Assembly: GCF_032854445.1 (NCBI RefSeq)
Contig: NC_088305.1
Coordinates: forward strand, 15,301,717 to 15,365,716
DNA length: 64,000 bases
Reading direction: 5' to 3'
From: Liolophura sinensis
Taxonomy: Eukaryota; Mollusca; Polyplacophora; Chitonida; Chitonidae
The translations under genes and the position numbers were made by a program. Shown here piece after piece: positions 12,709 through 25,800 of the stretch. The stretch's first letter is position 1, and each line of letters begins with the position of its first letter. The notes under the pieces were generated by a model. It saw only the letters and a program-made list of their open reading frames with translations, was not told the origin of the DNA and did no database searches.

Positions 12709-13610
12709 AATTGTCTGCCTGGACATGTTGTGTGGCCAACAAAATTATGTATCTTTTTTCGTGTCTGAAGAACTATATCTGCTTATTAAGATACAGGTGC
12801 TTTTGAAAATAGATGTAAATTAATGTACGGTAGTAAATTTAGATTTACACAATGCAAATATGAACGACGCATGGCATGTGTTAGTAAAAGCACACGCATT
12901 AATGTGCTAACGCCCTGCTGCTTTTATTTGAACGCGGATGTTTTACCCATGCGTTACATGTATATGGTGAGACTATACAACCATACGCTTATGTTAAAAC
13001 ACGGACTGGTGTCCTTCTTATAACATTGACGTTTTCGGGCAATCATTTCCAATGTTTTTTCCAAAACATTGGTGTTTTAAAAACATATAACATGTCTGCT
13101 ATAGAGTGGTCAAACAGCTGTTTTCATTTAAACAGGTTTTTGCTGTGCATAAAGAGGAGACATTTGTGTTGAATTCAGACCCTCGGGACGACTTTGAGAC
13201 CATGGTATATATACTATACGTGAAGACACGATCGGGATATGAGTAACGCTGACACATGCTTTGTACACATGTTTGTGAAAACCTCGCGATGTAAGCAACA
13301 TGTGTATTATAGGTACACAATTTGGTACACATGAAAAGTGTTGATACATAAAGACGATTAAACAAGGTACACATGAATATTCCTGTGCAAATTTGTTACA
13401 AGGTAAAGTAAAGTAAAAAATTAGGTAAAGAAGTTAAGCAAGCAAGAAGTTAACGTCTAACAATGTTTATAACTACAACATTTATAATTTGTACTAAAGT
13501 GCATACATATATATAAGTATAACATATGTAAGTATCCACAGCATTATACATATTATTTTGTAAATTACAATCATTTAAACCGATAACAACCCCATTCTCT
13601 CCAAGAGATT

Positions 13611-13854
13611 AGTCTATTAAATTTAACAGAAAGTATGCTGTCTTCGTGATGCTGTAGAATGCATTCTGTTACTGTGCTAGATTTTTCCTATTAAATATAT
13701 CACACCCATTCTGTTAGTTCAACAAGAAGGCTGTATTTGACTACAATAGGATATTATGGATATGATGCAGTGTTATGCAATAATAACCGAATACATTCTA
13801 GCATCACTAAGGCAATAGACTTTCTGTTAAAATTAGCCAACGGTTTTTTAGTGT
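13611..13854. mobile_element. MITE-like palindromic element, copy 4
   Basis: The left arm attaaatttaacagaaagta with cgtgatgct mirrors the right arm agcatcactaaggcaataga, ctttctgttaaaattagc and ttttttagtg. Middle motifs (tatcacacccattctgttag, gttatgcaataataaccg) match copy 2. There is no coding capacity. Confidence 0.65.
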
Positions 13855-14227
13855 ATTTGTTTCGTGATCATCGGGCTACATACATTTGTTTTAATCGTAA
13901 GGCTGTTAAGTATAGAAACTGTCAGTGCTACATGGTTAGACATACACACAGATACAGGGATTTTGTACAATGTCTTAAGTGCAGAGGTTATACACAGTGA
14001 CATGGCCGAGCACGGGTATAGCTTACACGATCGTGAAATATAAAATTACAGCAGGATGCCAGTCGGTGCACGTATACTCATGTAGCCGGTACAAGAAACT
14101 TACTAAATATGTATACAAAGAGTATATCATTTCTTCTCTTGTCAACCAGTGCGCAGGGAACAGTGCGCAGGGAAATTGTGCAAGGCTTCACAAAACAGTG
14201 TTTACACAGACACTCGGGTTAAATGTA

Positions 14228-15160
14228 ATTGTATAGTTAAATACAATAGTAAAAATGAAATGTAACAGTTAAAGTGAAATGTATCAGTACAAGTGAAATG
14301 TAACAGTTAAAGTGAAATGTAATAGTACAAGTGAAATGTAACTGTAAAAAAGAAATGTAATAGTAAAAGTGAAATGTAACAGTAAAAAGTGAAGTGTAAT
14401 AGAACAAGTGAACTGTAACAGTTAAAGTGAAATGTAACAGTAAAAGTGAAATATAAGTTAAAGTGAAATGCAATAGTACAAGTGAAATATCAGTTAAAGT
14501 GAAATGCAATAGAACAAATGAAATGTAACATTTAACGTGAAATGTAACAGTTAAAGTGAAATGCGACGGTAAAAGTGAAACGTAACAGTTAAAATGAAAT
14601 ATAATAGTAAAAATGAAATATAGGTTAAAGTGATATGCAATAGTACAAGTGAAATGTAACAATTAACGTGAAATGTAATTGTAAAAGTGAAATGTTACAA
14701 TTAACGTGAAATGTAACGGTTAAAGTGAAATGTAACAGTTAAAGTGAAATGCGACGGTAAAAGTGAAACGTAACACTTAAAATGAAATAAAAGTGAAATG
14801 CAAAAGTACAAGTGAAATGTAAGAATTAACGGGAAATGTAGTGGTAAAAGTGAAAGGTTACAATTAACGTGAAATGTGACAGTTAAAGTGAAATGTAACA
14901 GTAAAAATGAAATGTAAGAATTAACGTGAAATGTAATAGTAAAAGTGAAATGTAACAGTTAAAGTGAAATGTGACAGTGAAAGTGATACGTAACAGTTAA
15001 AGTGAAATATAAAAGTAAAAGTGAAATATAAGTTACAGTGAAATGCAATAGTACAAGTGAAATGTAATAGTAAAAGTGAAATCTAACAGTTAAAGTCAAA
15101 TCTAGTATAGCAAAAGTGAGATGTAACAGTAAAAGTCAAATATAATAGCAAAAGTAGTCG
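14228..15160. repeat. Minisatellite, 18-19-bp unit, about 930 bp
   Basis: About fifty imperfect copies of gtgaaatgtaacagttaaa and its variants (agtaaaa and agtacaa links). The plus strand is almost free of C over the whole array. A 141-codon frame on the minus strand (14237-14662) is a by-product of the repeat. Confidence 0.95.
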
Positions 15161-15964
15161 CTTTCCATTTTCACCTTCCACTATAACATACATCGCACAA
15201 TATATATACTGTGTGGTTGATATCCAGCCCTGAAGTATAGAGCTATCCAAAATGAGAACACTGAATTAAGAAAAAATATCGCCATAAATGCGAGATTCGA
15301 TTTCCTTCGTATTCCTACATAGATAGGCATAAAATACAGCGTAAGTACATTACATTACAGTCTTAAAGCTTTGTAAAACAATTGTGTATTGCCTGCCATG
15401 AAAAATTACGGTTCAGTCAGAAAATTCAGGACTATTGATCCCAAACTTTTAGATGTGAACGTCTAAATGACGACGTTTTAATTTTGTAATTGGATTGATG
15501 AGTTACGCTGTATAGGCTACTTGAAGATAATTAACATGTAGAATGCAGCACTCACGTGGAGGTGAAAACCACAGCGAGCCCGGGAAATAGATGAGATGGG
15601 ACGAACGTAATTTGAGGAAAATATTAATTTACTTGGTGGATATATGTGTCCCCTCCAATACAAACCACAAGCCATGGCCGAAATAAAGAGCACAGGTGAT
15701 AAGGAGTGCAAACTGATGTAACAGCCTTAAATCTGACATCAGGTCATGTTGATGTTGAAAGGTGTTTTTCTTGTAACTTAAAATGTATATAATTCTTGAT
15801 TGAGAATACTATAGCAAACAATTCGCGAATATTACAAATAGTCCCGTGTGCTAAACTTTGATAACAATGTGTTAGGATCCGTTTTGAAATAAGGCGCCTA
15901 TGTGTCAGTAATTTAATATGCGTTAATAGACATGTATAAAGAATATATCCCTGATGAGAATGGA

Positions 15965-16222
15965 GTGAATGAGAGAGTGAGTCCTTGGGGTTTTACGTCG
16001 TACTTAACAACTTTTCAGTCATATGACAACGAAGGAGTCCTTAGAGTGCATGTAATGTACCTCCTTGTTGCAGGACGGATTTCCACGGCTCTTTTATCCA
16101 GTGCGTCTTACCGAAGATAAGTAACCCGACTTTTAAGGTCTAAGGTATGACTCGACCCAGGATTGACCCTGGATCTACCACCCCCGAAGTGGACGCTATA
16201 CCAACTGTGCTACCGGGGCCGT
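15965..16222 (-). mobile_element. SINE family B, tRNA-derived, partly deleted
   Basis: Read on the minus strand it starts ggccccggtagcacagttgg, containing a perfect pol III A box (TAGCACAGTTGG). It continues with an anticodon-arm-like ccacttcgggggtgg and a T-arm-like ccagggtcaatcctgg with B-box character. The acceptor stem does not pair, so this is a SINE head and not a tRNA gene. The other end (plus-strand ggggttttacgtcgtactta, then cagtcatatgac) and a gagtga-rich tail resemble a repeat I recall from mollusc genomes. The body is shortened relative to that memory. Confidence 0.6.
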
Positions 16223-16278
16223 TTGATGGGAATGGAAGTTCGAAATTGCAGTTGGAATACAGCGAAGTTGAAGACTGA

Positions 16279-16299
16279 GATATATATATATATATATAA
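16279..16299. repeat. (AT)n microsatellite
   Basis: A short uninterrupted run of alternating T and A of about 20 bases. Confidence 0.9.
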
Positions 16300-16679
16300 G
16301 CGTCGCTATATATAACTTACACAATGACATATAATTTACAACAAAAGTTAAATCTGGTTTCATTTATGAAAGTGTAACGTGGTTCAGCTATATATAACAC
16401 AGCTATACTTTATACTACGTGTGTAGTTCGACTTTGTAAAGATCGAGCGCCGTCTTTATTTTTGCCGATAAAAGAGAATGGGGATGTATGGAAAGCAGAT
16501 AAGGACATCTTGTACCGCGCCCCACGACAAGAGGACGGTGCCAATCTCGCGCGAGGCGTGGGACGAGATGACCTCATCCAGCTGCAACATAAATGGGTTC
16601 AAAACTCGTGCGGTTCGAAATATAAAAGAGGCTCTATTTGTGCTCCTTCCCATTATTTTTTGTGATTTAGATTGACGGG

Positions 16680-16694
16680 ATTGGGGGGGGGGGG
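16680..16694. repeat. Poly-G tract
   Basis: A G-rich run with 12 or more consecutive G. Length in the assembly may be unreliable. Confidence 0.85.
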
Positions 16695-16699
16695 GTGTC

Positions 16700-16946
16700 C
16701 CAAGTCGTTAGCGTACCAGCACGGTGCAATGACTCATGAGCCTCAAAACAAGTCGCTCTTAGTTCAAGACCAGCTCATGTTGGCTTCCGGTCGTACGTGG
16801 GAAGGCCTGTCAGCAATATGCGGATGCCCGGCTCTGCCCGGTTTCCTCCCACCATAACTTTGGCCGCTGTCGAATAAGTGAAATAATCTTAAGTCTAGCG
16901 TACAACGCCAAATAAATAAATAAATATATAAATAAATAAATAAATC
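16700..16946 (+). mobile_element. SINE family A, nearly complete but diverged
   Basis: A degenerate tRNA-like head (cgttagcgtaccagcacg) is followed by a B-box-like agttcaagacc, gctcatgttggcttccgg, tcgtacgtgggaaggcctgt, ctctgcccggtttcctccca and a long AAATA tail. Part of the ggatggtcgtgggtttc block is lost. Confidence 0.85.
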
Positions 16947-19089
16947 ATATTGTCAGTAGATGTACATGTATCCAGATACTAGTAATCACCAATTCTGTAC
17001 ATAAGAGGAAACGTTTGATGAATCACATGTATTAATTTGTAAACAACGATAACGCTGTTTGACCCACATTCTCATCCAGGGGTCACAAAGCCAGTTACGA
17101 CATTTTTCTTGTACAGTTGTCGTACGATATTTTGTTGCTATCACACAATTATGTACAAGTACAAGTACGACATCTTTGTGAAAGTGGCCCCAGACAGCTA
17201 TGCTTCTACAGTTGCAACCCCTGACAAACATCGAATGTCACACATTCCAGAAAGAGTGGAGATATAATATTCAAAAAACCGTTCTGGACTGTTACCTGAG
17301 ATTGCATAACGTGTTTTGAAACGCGAATTTCGCATGTTCGATGCATGGTGGTAAGGATCATCGCTGGTGCGAATATCTGCTGAGACTTGGTTAAATACAG
17401 TAAAATAATTTATTTTTGAGAATTTTTGGGAATTCGAAGAAACAGTTTAATTCGTTATATGTTAATTATTAATCGTTGTGGCAGTTTCATGAAGTCAGTG
17501 GATCTATTTCCCCACATTCGTTGGGTTGCTCCACAATGTTGCTTTCCTTAGGCTTTTTGCATATTATTTATGTTCCTTGCGAAAGACACAACATTTAACA
17601 GAGAAAATGATGCTTACAAGTGATATGAGAATGCGATTAACATCAAATTATCACATTCTATTAAAATGTATATCTATATATTGTCTGTTGCAGGAATACG
17701 TCACGAATTTGATACATAGTTTATATACATCTGTAACTTAATACGAAAACTGGCTTTGTGAAATCGAATATGCAGTGAGATGGCTGTACATGTACATCTA
17801 TAGTGTTTCGCGTACTGGAGATATCTTGTTTTTCAACCTCGTCGAATATATCAGTCACGTGTACTGGAAAGTACTTTTTAGGTATATCTCAAAGGTTTGC
17901 GGTTTTCTGGTAATTTCCCAAATGCCCCTCAACATTAAAATCACTCAAACACATCGACAAGATTTATCTGCAAAAAAATATATAAAACTCAGAAATCCTG
18001 AAGCTGTGACATTGAATTGTATTGCATGGTTGACTCTTTTATCGATTTATCGGGTTTAATCCGTTTGTTTAAAATTCGGCCAGCTGTGTAAATATTTACA
18101 TGTAATATTCCCACTGTCAGAACATTGTGTTTTTGACATGTTAAAGGAACAGCAGATAAACATCATATTTTAAGGTATAGAGAATTGTTAAATTTCTGAG
18201 AAATGATTCATACGGATGTAGTTTTGTTCTAATGGCACTAAGTTACTGAATTTGTTCCGTGGTCGAAAAGCTAAACCGATTTTTTACACTGTGAGTGTTT
18301 ATCAAATACGCTCACACTAATCAAATGTGCAACCGGTAGCAGTTATATACCATCTTTTCACCAACTCCAGTAATGCAGTATTCCCGAAAATATAGTATTA
18401 TACAATAATTTTAGAATCGAGGAAAATGTTGACAGCGTCCATTCATTCGATAGTTTTGCCCTCCTGCCCTCACATTTTTTCCGAAATTTACAGGCCGGCG
18501 ATATTCATTTTAACATTAACACATAATGTGCAGTTAATTTTTTGCCTATCATTTGCGATGAATTAATAACAGAATCGAACATGATCATTTTTATTAGTGT
18601 TTTATTTCTTGAAATTTATCCTACTTTTGATAGAAAATCAAATGCGAGGCTAAGTGATTCTTTACTGTTTATTTAAAGCTCTCATTCCTTTCTTGAAAAT
18701 TATAGTTGACGATTTTAACAATGACGGAAATGGTTTGGGTGATCATATTCGCAGTCATTATTTCCTTTTACAATTGTTTTCGAATATTTAGATAAGCTGG
18801 TATATACACGATGATGTAAGTTATGAAAAAGTTAAATCGATTTCTGTTGTACTGATCACGTGGAATAGGTTTGCGATTCTTTTGGCGAATGGTTGAAATA
18901 GTTGGCGTATCTCACTGGGTTTGTTTTCGTCTGTTTGTCAGCCCTGTTTGTGGCGTGTTTTTTTTTTTTTGTTTTTTTTTTTCGGCAGCATTTTGTTACC
19001 TTGCTGAGAAATGCGGCTCGGGTTTCAAGGCTAAGGTAATGAACCGCGTGAGCTGATAAATTGCGGTTGGTCGCGGCTTTGATATTCGG

Positions 19090-19648
19090 TTAACCCTCAT
19101 ATAGCCCCGAAACGAAACGAAGTGGACAAGGGGGGCTGTGTGTATCATCTGCGGCAAGAGCGTGGTGCAAACAGACCCAGGCTGAGCGCTCGATCGTACT
19201 CTTAGCTCTTCAGCCCCAGAATACCTTTTCTTCCGCTCCCACCAGCAATATATCAAAACGTAATACATTAGCATGTGCGCATGCGTAGTATTGATTTTCG
19301 CTCGGCCTGGGCTGCGCGGTGACACACTGCGCCAAGCAAGCTGGCCTCCACTGCCGCATAGCTGAAGGCAACTCAGCCAGTGTAGGGCCGTGTGTATATA
19401 CGAGGGGCTGTGTGACAGTGCGTAGGCTTCGTCCAGGTCCGCGAAACGCTGGCTTGTGGATTAGTTGACAGTCCAGACATACACGTATGTGGAGTGAGCG
19501 GTGGGCTTGGTTTTTGGTGTGGGTTCGGAGCTGCTGGGACCGAGGTTATCGCAGCTACGCCTTCTCTCCCAGTCCAAGTGGAAACTGTCAAAACTAAGCC
19601 GGGGCTGGCTGCTCTAACTTGCACAGGGTCTACGGCTGTCGGCTCGCC
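19090..19648 (+). promoter_or_regulatory. Probable promoter and 5' UTR region of the PCGF gene
   Basis: The stretch before the start codon is visibly richer in CG than the flanking DNA. It has a near-consensus NRF-1-type site (tgcgcatgcgta, about 19273-19284) and a possible TATA-like box (tatata, 19395-19400). If the TATA box is real, the 5' UTR would be about 200-230 bases. No acceptor site is obvious just before the start codon, so the first coding exon may also be the first exon. Transcription start and elements are inferred, not demonstrated. Confidence 0.4.
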
Positions 19649-19812
19649 ATGGATGTAGACCGTACCCGAGAGCCTGCCCCGCCTGCCTTCAGGCCGGTCA
19701 TGCACGGAACGACGCGAATCAAAATCACCGAGCTCAACCCACATCTGATCTGCGTGCTTTGCGGGGGGGTACTACATCGACGCCACCACCATCATCGAAT
19801 GTCTTCACTCCT
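19649..19812 (+). CDS. BMI1: PCGF coding exon 1: start and first half of RING (contains a frameshifting G run)
   Basis: The chosen start is the ATG at 19649 in a good context (cgccATGg). A second in-frame ATG at 19700 begins [14 protein letters not shown] and corresponds to the vertebrate BMI1 start, so 17 extra N-terminal residues are possible. The frame runs to LICVLCGG, then meets seven G (19763-19769). With six G it continues [14 protein letters not shown], as the family demands. As written it shifts and stops at the splice site. The donor is ctcct/gtaagt after 19812, phase 1. An indel error in the assembly is the simplest explanation; a real allele defect is the alternative. Confidence 0.93.
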
Positions 19813-22800
19813 GTAAGTATGCAAATTTATCTGGTGACGTCATACAGACGCCAAGCGAGCCGTTAAGGTGTCTCCCCTACTCGGTGTCCCGCTCAGTCCG
19901 ATGTATGTTGTTGATCGCCTACTGCAGCGGTATTTTTGGCCCGCACACGCCATGACGATGAACATACGGTGACAGACTATGATATGTCATCGAATATCCA
20001 ACCCGGCTTGAACTGATAAGCCTTTTAGTTATACATTTTACAGGCTTTTACTATTCAGTGACTATGTTGTGAAAATTGCAAATAGGCCTGCAATATGTAA
20101 TTCAAGCTGACAAATCCATGATTAATTCCAGGCGCAGCAGCAATTATGACTTTCTCATATTAATATGAATAATTTTACAGTTAAATTTTTAAGGATAACC
20201 GATGTGTCATTGTTTTCTTAGTACAGCTCGCGTTCCAGATTTCGCTGATAAACTTTATTGGCTAAAAAGTCAGGAAGTCTTTTGCTAGAAATCTCATTAT
20301 TTATACATTTTGTGCTGTGAAGCAATGTACAGCGCTAGCATGGGTTTAAATGATAAACTAAGAATGTGTCTTAGTGAGCCTGACTAATGGGTGGGGGGCT
20401 ATATTATGTAGACTGGTGGGGGGCGAATCCATTACGGAAACTGGAAGAATTATTATATATTATCTCGTCGCGAAATGCTAATGTCTGCATGTATCGTGTG
20501 TCTCTCTTGACACACTTCTCTAGTTGTGAACTGTGAATGCGGATACAGTGCCAGCTCTTATCATAACGAGTACACGTGGTTGAGCAAGAGCTATCCAACA
20601 CACGGTCACTTGTGGGGAGAAAGCTGTGGTAACAACCGACCCGTAGTTTGCCAACGTCACTGTAGTATAGCGATGTTTTCGGCAGTTCATACCGCGGCAT
20701 ACACGCATAGACACATCACATAGCAGTAGATTTAATCCCTTTAGCTAGCTTCATGTTTTTATTCTTTATCCCTCTAGGCATTCCAACATTAAACAGTATA
20801 GCTTATCACTGAAGTAGATCGCATTTTAATAGACGTCTCTCTATTATTTATTCTATTTCCCTGCCTGTGTTTTGTGTCGGTACGCATATATATTTTTTTG
20901 ACGGCCATTGTCATGTATGAAGAGAGTTGGACGTAAATGATGAGCCTGCGTGCACATGTGAAATTAACCACTTGTGTATTTGCATATAGCTTGTTTGTTG
21001 CGAGCTTACGGTGTCTTCAATCACACAGTGTCGGTTGTGTGATGGACAGTGTCTTCCTGTAGCGTGATAAACAGTAAACACTACGTATATGTTGTCATGT
21101 ACATCTCGAAATAGCATCATGCCGACGACACCATTCATGACACCCCGATCATTCAATGTACATTCCCAGTAACCCACCGACACCGCACTCACTACAGTCC
21201 TTATAGTGACCAGTGTAAGGGTCTCAGTATAGATTGTAAGATCTTCCTGATGAGCTGGGGTGAAGTTGAACATGGTAACGTAATCGTTGTAGTAGCCTGC
21301 ACCCTAAGCTTCCTTGTGTTTTGACGTCGTCCCCCACCCCCCTTCTCGTCTCCCCACCACATCATATCCCTAGATCCCCAACACAAACCGCATTCCCAAC
21401 TTGATACTCTTCCTCAGGGGCCCTCAGAAGGGGCTAATGCCAAGTGTAAACATACCCGTCCTTAAGACCCAGTCATAGACGCGGCTGTGGGAGAACAGCC
21501 TCCGGCACGAGGCACGAGGCACGTTCCGACATGTATCCATATTGTTATACTGCTAATATCTGGAGTAACGGGATCCCACCCCCCATCGTCCTCTCCCGTA
21601 CCCTCCCCTACCCCCGGGAAGGTTTATCCAGGCAGTCAAAGGTTCCAGAGAAGCAGAGTGACCCGCTGTGACGGCCCCGCATCGATTGACCTGCCGTTCT
21701 AATAACGAGTTACTCTCATAGAAGCGCGATCTTCCTTTAGCAAGCGGTGCCGTGCTCAACAGCGGAATTTTCCTGGTGAAAGTCTCCAAGTACCCTCCTC
21801 TGTGTTTCGCAGAATTTCTCCGCTGTTGTATGTGGAATCCATCTTTGATTTGACCAGCTCCTGAAGACGGGCCCACGTGAGAACAAATGTGGGAACCAAA
21901 TGGTTAGATCTTGGTTGTAGTTGATTGGAAAATGCTGATCTGATGACCGTGTCTGCGTGTGTACGCGTGTATGCAGCACTGGTAATGGTGTGGGCAGTTA
22001 ACCCTTGGAGCTATTAACACGGTGTCGTATATGTATGTGGACATCAACCGTTTTCACATGATAACCTCGGTTTTCAGCCATGCTACATTATACCTTTCTC
22101 CGTCCAAAAACAACGAATCAGGATGCTGCTGAGCGCCAACAGTTCTGTTGGATTCAGGAACTGTAAAACCCACGTACTGAAGTGATCTATGGTTTACTGT
22201 GTTCGGTCTTTCACTTCCACCGTGCAAGAAATTTGCCAAAAGACGGCAAATATTGAGACAGATTTCCAGTAGAAATGCGCATGGTCTGCCGTGATCCATT
22301 ACTGCAACAAGCACGTGGTTAGAAGCATACTAGTGCATATATATTAAGTTTGTTGTTAATGCATATAATCCACAATTTGCAAAGAATTAACAGCAAAAAA
22401 TCAAAGCTGTATTAATCTATATTTGGTGCTGCATGAGAGACGGGAATTGCATGTGGGCAGGCACCGAACAGGGATAGCTATGACATAGCCTCTGCAAAGC
22501 GTCACAAAGTGTCTACAGTGCTGAATTACGTAAGAAACTGACAACAAAAACACAACAATCTGCTTATATCAGAATACTGCTCGTGACATTTCTGGCCAAG
22601 ACATTAATAAAGACAAAGATACGAATGTGACAGATATATGCTCGATCATACACTTGTATACATCTATATTCCTTAAAAGACTTCAGGCACGAAAGTCGAC
22701 TAAAGGAACGTTCGTGTAAGCAGGCAAAGACTATATATAGAGTGATACCTTTCTATATATATATGCATACACTAGTTGATCTAATCACACATGTAGAAAC

Positions 22801-25800
22801 GGTTCCTTTTGCGGCCTCCACGTGTATATATGCTTCTGACTTTATACAGGAACGCATATTGTTTTCATATTACTGTCTATTAAATGCGATGACACCACGC
22901 CAGTTTAATAATAATAATAATAATAATTATTAACTAATAATAAACACTAATTGACTTCACTGCAGTTTTTTACCTGTAATTCTGCCAAGGATCTAGAGGG
23001 CGTGTAAGTTGCTACTCTTTAAACCTTTATATGAACAGTCAGAACATAAGCCTGAGGTACCCAACAGGTCGTGGCAAACTGTCGTGACTGCTTTAAGTGG
23101 ATTTACTCCTTATGCTATTTAAAATTGTATTGTACCAGTTTTGAGATCAGTCTATTTACCGTATTAAAAATACTACATCACCCGGATATTCACGATCACC
23201 GGATGGTAACTTGTTGAAGAAAGCCCGTATATAATGAATTGCGACTTACTTAGTCTCATTTTGTTTCCAAGCAACAGCTATGCCCTTACCCTTACCGCCT
23301 CTCTGAAGCCGTTATCAGATGCATCCCCCCACACTTCCTGTTTAACACCGACAACCCATGCTGGCGGTATTTTTGTGACCTCCATTTCCTAAATGTAGAA
23401 ATAGTCAGGGGGGTGTTTTGTTTTTTCATCGTCTCCTCAACATATGTTTAGGGGCTGTTACACAGATTTCAACACGATTCAAATATTAGCACGGAGAAAT
23501 AACCGTGCTCGAAAAATGTATCCTTGTTACAGGCAGGTGGCCGTTTTTAAACAAACGCCAAGGCAACGTACGAATCATTTGCTAAAGGCAAGGCCTGAAC
23601 TTTTTAAGTCTTTGTGAAAAAAGTATACATATACATGTATAAGAATCGGAATGTTTATAAAATGGATGAAAATTATTGATAAATAATGCGAGGACATCTT
23701 ATAGTACGTAAATCTAATGATTGCGTTGCATTTTTTCGCTTGTGGGTTCCTGCAAAGTGTCTAATGTTTAAAAGTCACGCTACAATCTAGAGGCAATCAG
23801 CGATTACGTGACGGTTTAATGCGGCCTCAAATTGTCATGTTTATTTCATCGAATTAACGAGAAGTTGAAGCTTTTAGAGTGCTACACAGTTCGCAAAATT
23901 CCTCTATCTGCTGTTTATGATCGGCCATTGTCCTGCGTCAGATACATTACACGGCGTAATCCTGATGCGACATACCCTGCAATTAAAAGTGTCAAATGTT
24001 GGGTTAAATGATATATGCATTATCCCATTGTAATCGGATGAGAAATGAAATTATTTCTTATACGACTGTACCGGAATGATATTTAATGTCCTATTGATAA
24101 CGATTTTAAAATAGGACGTTTTGTTCTTATTAATAGATATACAGAAAACAAATCAGTCTTTTGATACAAATCAAACATGCAATTTGCTCATCTTCAACTT
24201 TTCGGAATCCGGAGTTGAAGATATATTGACTGAAGCTCTGCACAATCTCCAGTGTCATCTCTGAGCAGTACCAAACCAGTCGTGGCCGGATTTTTGTAAA
24301 TTGCATTCACGATTTTACTCTCGATGGTTCTGTCAGTGGGTGACCTGGGGCCACTCGTATCGGTGTACCAACATGCACCGCCTCGTGCGTGTGCATATCC
24401 ATCCAATCAGATGCAGCCTTCACGCACGTGATCCCTTGACAACGGTATCGTCGAGGTCTTCCGTCAGCTTCCACTTCATTGATTCAATCGGCGCCGTTTT
24501 CGAGCCCCTCGGGTACAGCGATACTCCCCGAGGAACATATCCGCCCCGGTCGCAGCCCTATTGCGGTGAAAGTGGAGCTTTAACCTTTTCCCGGAGTCCC
24601 ATTTTGGGAAAACTATTTAAATGTCGGTATTACTGCGGCGTCTGGAAAAAGTTTCACAAAAAATGATTTAGAGTGGACGTGCAATCAGATATATTTAGGA
24701 GTTGAACCTTTGTGAACTTGAAAAGTTTCTAGAGGAAACGGAGACAGATGATTGGTAAATTAATGGCAACAAAGGTTGCTAAAATTTTTGAGAAGTCATG
24801 CACATGATACAGTATATAGGACTGTTTTTAATTTTAACGAAAAACTCGACACTCCCGTGTTAGTATTCACAATCTCAGACGGATAATAAATTTGCATCTA
24901 ATATTCATCTAATATCTACTGCCTTACTAGAATATATTTCTAAAAATTTAAATTTCTGAAAAGACAGCTTGATAAAATTTCATATCATGACTCATCCATT
25001 TGTTTAACAAGATATTCTTGTGGGTTTAAAAGTTAAAACCATTTTATGCCTATTGTTGTTGTTAGTTCAAAGGTATATTTCTTAATACGAAGCGCTTTGA
25101 ATTTTGCGACTGGCATTTGTTCTATTTAGTTACAGGTTAGTTAAAGGTTTGACATCACCACAGAGATATCACCAGCCGATACATTTATAAACGTTTACAT
25201 CTCTTGTTTTTAGACCGAATTGTACTTGCGTTTAGTATGTAGCCTATAAATACACAAATTGCAACTTTGAATAAAGTTTTTAGTTTCACCTGCGCACAGA
25301 TGTATATGTATGTCGGTATAGCATATATCTAACTCTACATAAATGGCGTTCAGTGTTATTTCTTGTTCTTGGTGGATGACTTTGAGACATGTAAGATGCA
25401 TTATTAATGTAGCTCTGCTGGCTTTCACTCCGGCCGTACGTGAGAAGGTCTGTCGGCAACCTGCGGATGGTCGTGGGTTTCCCTCGGGCTCTGCCCGGTT
25501 TCCACCCACCATAATGCTGGCCGCCGTCGTGTATGAAATGTTCTTGAGTACGGCGTAAAGCACTAATCAAATAAATAAATAAATGAATTAATGTAGCTCA
25601 CAAATGCATGCCAATTATATATTACATACATTTATGCTCAGTTCGCTTTGCTTTTATTAATAGAGATTCCAGATGTGCATTTATTTGAAATATTGACGCA
25701 AAATTGCGATAAACTCGCCGTTTTACCTGCAAATATATTTGTCATGATTATAAGATTTTGTCATTTATTATAAAGAACTTCGTCAGTCGTTCTTCTATCA

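Larger units (their letters stand above)
1..19089. other. Upstream intergenic region without a recognisable gene
   Basis: I see no exon of a known protein family here on either strand. Open frames are short, of low complexity and without domain motifs. The recognisable content is repetitive and is listed separately: four MITE-like palindromes, SINE remnants, three minisatellites and simple repeats. Stretches with nothing I can name include 1-1790, 2700-4500, 6470-7920, 8660-9780, 10130-12120, 12830-13600, 15170-15960 and 16960-19089. Diverged exons of a fast-evolving gene or a noncoding RNA cannot be excluded. Confidence 0.6.

Noticed and set aside
14237-14662. 141-codon minus-strand frame rich in HFTL and FHFYY
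   Set aside because: A by-product of the 18-19-bp repeat.
16140-16222. Possible tRNA-Pro gene on the minus strand
   Set aside because: The D, anticodon and T arms are plausible, but the acceptor stem does not pair and the sequence continues into a SINE body.
19373-19744. Minus-strand frame opposite the promoter and exon 1
   Set aside because: It is a shadow of the CG-rich promoter and the conserved RING exon.
21553-21979. Overlapping minus-strand frames of 80-107 codons in GC-rich DNA
   Set aside because: No recognisable domain, and the frames overlap each other. Probably a composition effect.
22054-22314. 86-codon minus-strand frame with acceptor-like ttgttgcag
   Set aside because: A splice-like border is present, but no partner exons or known domain were found.
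24301-24666. 121-codon plus-strand frame
   Set aside because: No recognisable family. The minus strand looks somewhat more coding-like, so it is recorded only as a finding.
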